Shown: piece after piece, positions 6,414-7,329 of the stretch
Position numbering within the stretch: the first letter of the stretch is position 1
How the letters are laid out: each line of letters opens with the position of its first letter
DNA from: an uncultured Allobaculum sp.
GTDB taxonomy: Bacteria > Bacillota_I > Bacilli_A > Erysipelotrichales > Erysipelotrichaceae
Length of the DNA stretch: 7,329 nt
NCBI GenBank assembly: GCA_910577085.1
Contig: CAJTLE010000132.1
Location: 1 to 7,329, forward strand
Direction of reading: 5' to 3'
Notes under the pieces: generated by a model
Seen by the model: the letters and a program-made list of their open reading frames with translations, nothing else
What the model was told of the DNA's origin: nothing
Databases searched by the model: none
Position numbers and translations under genes: made by a program

Positions 6414-6779
6414 ATGGAAACCAGAGAACTGATCTGCATCAACTGTCCAATGGGATGCAATCTGACAGTTACAATTGAAAATGGCCAGGCAGTTTCGGTA
6501 ACCGGAAATACCTGTCCGCGTGGAGCTAAATATGGAATCAGTGAAGTGACTCGGCCAGTCCGGATGGTCACAAGTATCGTGCCTGTCCAGGATGGCGTCA
6601 TTCCAATGGTTTCCTGCAAAACAGCCACACCGGTAGATAAGAACAAAATGTTCGATGTCATTGAAGCCCTCGAAGATGTGGTGGCCATTGCCCCGGTTCA
6701 TATCGGGGATGTGCTCCTTGAAAATGCGGCAGACAGCGGTGTGAATGTCATTGCCACCAAAGAAGTCAGACACAGATAG
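6414..6779 (+). CDS. DUF1667 family protein, small putative Fe-S/metal-binding subunit
   Basis: The 121-residue product has the DUF1667 layout: an N-terminal cysteine cluster C8-x2-C11-x3-C15 and a fourth Cys (C34) in a CPRG motif, then E44, a PVRM segment at 48-51 and a C-terminal part with P-V-x-x-GDV and GVNVIAT. The CxxCxxxC...C order resembles the [4Fe-4S] domain at the N-terminus of molybdopterin oxidoreductases such as NarG, but here it stands alone. C68 is an extra cysteine. No signal peptide or membrane segment is seen. The strong site GGAGGAAG (about 6401-6408) lies inside the end of the previous gene, and only one base separates that stop from this ATG, so the two are translated together. 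In Firmicutes the family is typically found beside this same pair of flavoproteins, which suggests a third subunit. Its biochemical role is not established to my knowledge. Confidence 0.9.
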   Translation: METRELICINCPMGCNLTVTIENGQAVSVTGNTCPRGAKYGISEVTRPVRMVTSIVPVQDGVIPMVSCKTATPVDKNKMFDVIEALEDVVAIAPVHIGDVLLENAADSGVNVIATKEVRHR

Positions 6780-6867
6780 CTCAAATCCTCTGAAACTGAA
6801 AGAAAATCCAAAAAAATGGACTAAAAAAAGTCTTTCTCTTGCTTTTTAAGAAGAATAGGAGATAATG

Positions 6868-6903
6868 AATCCCTATCGCCAAAACGGCGGCAGGGATTTT
6901 TTT
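6868..6903 (+). terminator. Intrinsic terminator of the glycerol locus
   Basis: AATCCCT (6868-6874) pairs with AGGGATT (6892-6898), and inside it CGCC (6877-6880) pairs with GGCG (6886-6889) across a 2x2 internal loop and an AAAAC apical loop. A run of seven Ts (6897-6903) follows. It lies about 90 bp after the DUF1667 stop and separates the operon from the rRNA promoters. A small GACT/AGTC hairpin at 6819-6832 precedes it and is too weak to call. Confidence 0.9.
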
Positions 6904-6992
6904 ATAGATGAATATCATCGTAGATTCGAAAGGGCAGTCCAGATTTAAACCAGAACAGCCAGAGCGAATCCCCAAAGCCAGAAAAAGGCCTA
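6904..6992. other. Short spacer between the terminator and the rRNA promoter region
   Basis: There is no gene here. GATTCG (6923-6928) and CGAATC (6965-6970) form a 6-bp inverted repeat of unknown meaning. An antisense frame of 64 codons across this area is Lys/Phe-rich, starts without a Shine-Dalgarno and runs through the terminator, so it is not called. Confidence 0.5.
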
Positions 6993-7021
6993 TTTGTGAA
7001 TAAACAAAAATATTTCACAAA
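6993..7021. promoter_or_regulatory. Dyad 1 TTTGTGAA...TTCACAAA upstream of rRNA promoter P1
   Basis: TTTGTGAA (6993-7000) is the exact complement of TTCACAAA (7014-7021), with a 13-bp A-rich spacer. The half-site centres are 20 bp apart, about two helical turns, so one face of the DNA carries both. The right half ends about 6 bp before the -35. It may be an operator, or an A/T-rich UP element that happens to be symmetric. Confidence 0.45.
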
Positions 7022-7023
7022 AG
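7006..7023 (+). repeat. Direct repeat copy 1 (AAAAATATTTCACAAAAG), UP-element-like
   Basis: This 18-bp A/T-rich sequence recurs without change at 7146-7163, exactly 140 bp downstream. Each copy lies 3 bp upstream of a TTGAC -35 element, the location of UP elements bound by the RNA polymerase alpha C-terminal domain in rRNA promoters. Confidence 0.8.
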
Positions 7024-7026
7024 TGC

Positions 7027-7055
7027 TTGACCTTGGTCAGGACAGATGGTATCCT
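7027..7055 (+). promoter_or_regulatory. rRNA operon promoter P1
   Basis: TTGACC (7027-7032) and TATCCT (7050-7055) are spaced by 17 bp, and TGG before the -10 makes it an extended -10 promoter. The A/T-rich element 7006-7023 lies directly upstream. Counting 7 bases from the -10, the start would be near G7062. The first bases of that RNA can form a GCGTT/AACGC hairpin (7062-7076). A short dyad TGACC-TT-GGTCA (7028-7039) overlaps the -35. Confidence 0.7.
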
Positions 7056-7132
7056 ATATGAGCGTTAAGGGAACGCGGCACACAGCTGCTGACCTGACGC
7101 AAATCATCTTTAGATATCGAACAAAACATTGA

Positions 7133-7160
7133 TTGTGAAATTCTTAAAAATATTTCACAA
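7133..7160. promoter_or_regulatory. Dyad 2 TTGTGAAAT...ATTTCACAA upstream of rRNA promoter P2
   Basis: TTGTGAAAT (7133-7141) and ATTTCACAA (7152-7160) are perfect 9-bp complements with a 10-bp spacer. It is the same half-site as dyad 1, with centres 21 bp apart, and again 6 bp before a -35. The half-sites equal those of the Rex redox repressor (TTGTGAA-N4-TTCACAA), but Rex sites have centres only about 11 bp apart. Confidence 0.5.
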
Positions 7161-7163
7161 AAG
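7146..7163 (+). repeat. Direct repeat copy 2 (AAAAATATTTCACAAAAG), UP-element-like
   Basis: This is an identical copy of 7006-7023, again placed 3 bp before a -35 hexamer. The shared 140-bp register of repeat, -35 and -10 shows that the two promoter modules arose by duplication or are held in the same arrangement by selection. Confidence 0.8.
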
Positions 7164-7166
7164 ATG

Positions 7167-7195
7167 TTGACTTCTTATCTGGCAGATGATAAGAT
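7167..7195 (+). promoter_or_regulatory. rRNA operon promoter P2
   Basis: TTGACT (7167-7172) and TAAGAT (7190-7195) have 17-bp spacing, with TGA before the -10 as an extended element. The start is expected near G7202, which lies in the same AGC context and the same distance from the -10 as in P1. A G start would fit GTP-sensing initiation, as described for Bacillus rRNA promoters. The leader with boxA begins right after. Confidence 0.75.
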
Positions 7196-7204
7196 AAACA
7201 AGCC

Positions 7205-7231
7205 TTGTGAGGTAAACTGATTCGCTCACAA
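7205..7231 (+). promoter_or_regulatory. boxB-like hairpin of the rRNA leader
   Basis: TTGTGAG (7205-7211) pairs perfectly with CTCACAA (7225-7231) across a 13-nt loop. It sits 5 bases before boxA, the order (boxB then boxA) known from rRNA leaders. As DNA it is a third TTGTGA...TCACAA dyad with centres 20 bp apart. Confidence 0.55.
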
Positions 7232-7236
7232 ACGGA

Positions 7237-7251
7237 TGGCTCTTTGAAAAC
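7237..7251 (+). promoter_or_regulatory. rRNA boxA antitermination element
   Basis: TGGCTCTTTGAAAAC closely matches the Firmicutes rRNA boxA (TGTTCTTTGAAAAC in Bacillus) and the E. coli core GCTCTTTA. In the nascent RNA it recruits NusB-NusE to protect rRNA transcription from termination. Its presence downstream of two strong promoters identifies the right edge as an rRNA operon leader, although the 16S gene itself lies outside. Confidence 0.85.
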
Positions 7252-7329
7252 TCTGATTACAGACAATTCAATATTCGAAATTAACACGTCGATTCTTGAA
7301 CAACACTTAATACTTCAAATAATCAATTC
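7252..7329 (+). other. Pre-16S rRNA leader (continues past the window)
   Basis: This is an A/T-rich leader after boxA without coding potential. The 16S 5' end (a GAGTTTGATC-type sequence) is not reached, so the identity of the next gene is inferred from the promoter and boxA only. Confidence 0.65.

Noticed and set aside
6819..6835. GACT/AGTC hairpin with T-rich tail after DUF1667 as a first terminator
   Set aside because: It is only a 4-bp stem with an A6 loop; the hairpin at 6868-6903 is far better.
6993..7160. Direct assignment of the dyads as Rex operators
   Set aside because: The half-sites match, but the spacing is 13-14 bp instead of 4, so a standard Rex dimer would not fit; kept only as an unnamed dyad.

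Overview
The window looks like a low-to-mid GC Firmicutes (Bacillota) chromosome. The 5S gene, the rRNA leader with a Bacillus-type boxA, the Shine-Dalgarno sequences and the glycerol genes all fit. The short 5S (about 102 nt) and this gene set would suit an Erysipelotrichia-like anaerobe, but that assignment is an inference and cannot be proven from the window.

Layout: the left edge is the tail of an rRNA operon, with a 5S rRNA at about 69-170 and a strong GNRA-capped terminator at 182-224. The right edge is the start of another rRNA operon. It has two tandem promoters exactly 140 bp apart, a boxB-like hairpin, a boxA and a pre-16S leader; the 16S itself lies beyond the window. Between them is one glycerol-utilisation locus, all on the + strand: glpF (634-1347), glpK (1981-3480), a GlpA-like FAD/[2Fe-2S] dehydrogenase (3730-5166), a two-Rossmann NAD(P)/FAD oxidoreductase (5156-6412) and a small DUF1667 cysteine-motif protein (6414-6779). 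A clean intrinsic terminator (6868-6903) closes the locus.

How the genes work together: GlpF lets glycerol in by facilitated diffusion and GlpK traps it as sn-glycerol-3-phosphate. The last three genes, translationally packed (11-bp overlap, then a 1-bp gap), probably form a soluble flavin/iron-sulfur complex that oxidises glycerol-3-phosphate to DHAP for glycolysis. There is no GlpC membrane subunit and no GlpO/GlpD-type oxidase here, so the electron acceptor is an open question.

Points most worth attention: (1) GlpK has Ala at position 232, where Gram-positive GlpKs carry the PTS-phosphorylated His, and it also lacks the E. coli FBP-binding loop. (2) A perfect 9-bp inverted repeat with core ATTGGT-AAG-ACCAAT, the operator form of FadR-subfamily GntR regulators (PdhR/LldR), lies between glpF and glpK. 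(3) Three dyads TTGTGA...TCACAA with 20-21 bp between half-site centres sit at the rRNA promoters and leader. (4) The glycerol genes have long, structured upstream regions (408, 633 and 249 bp) holding several perfect inverted repeats. No mobile element, CRISPR array, tRNA or phage gene was seen.
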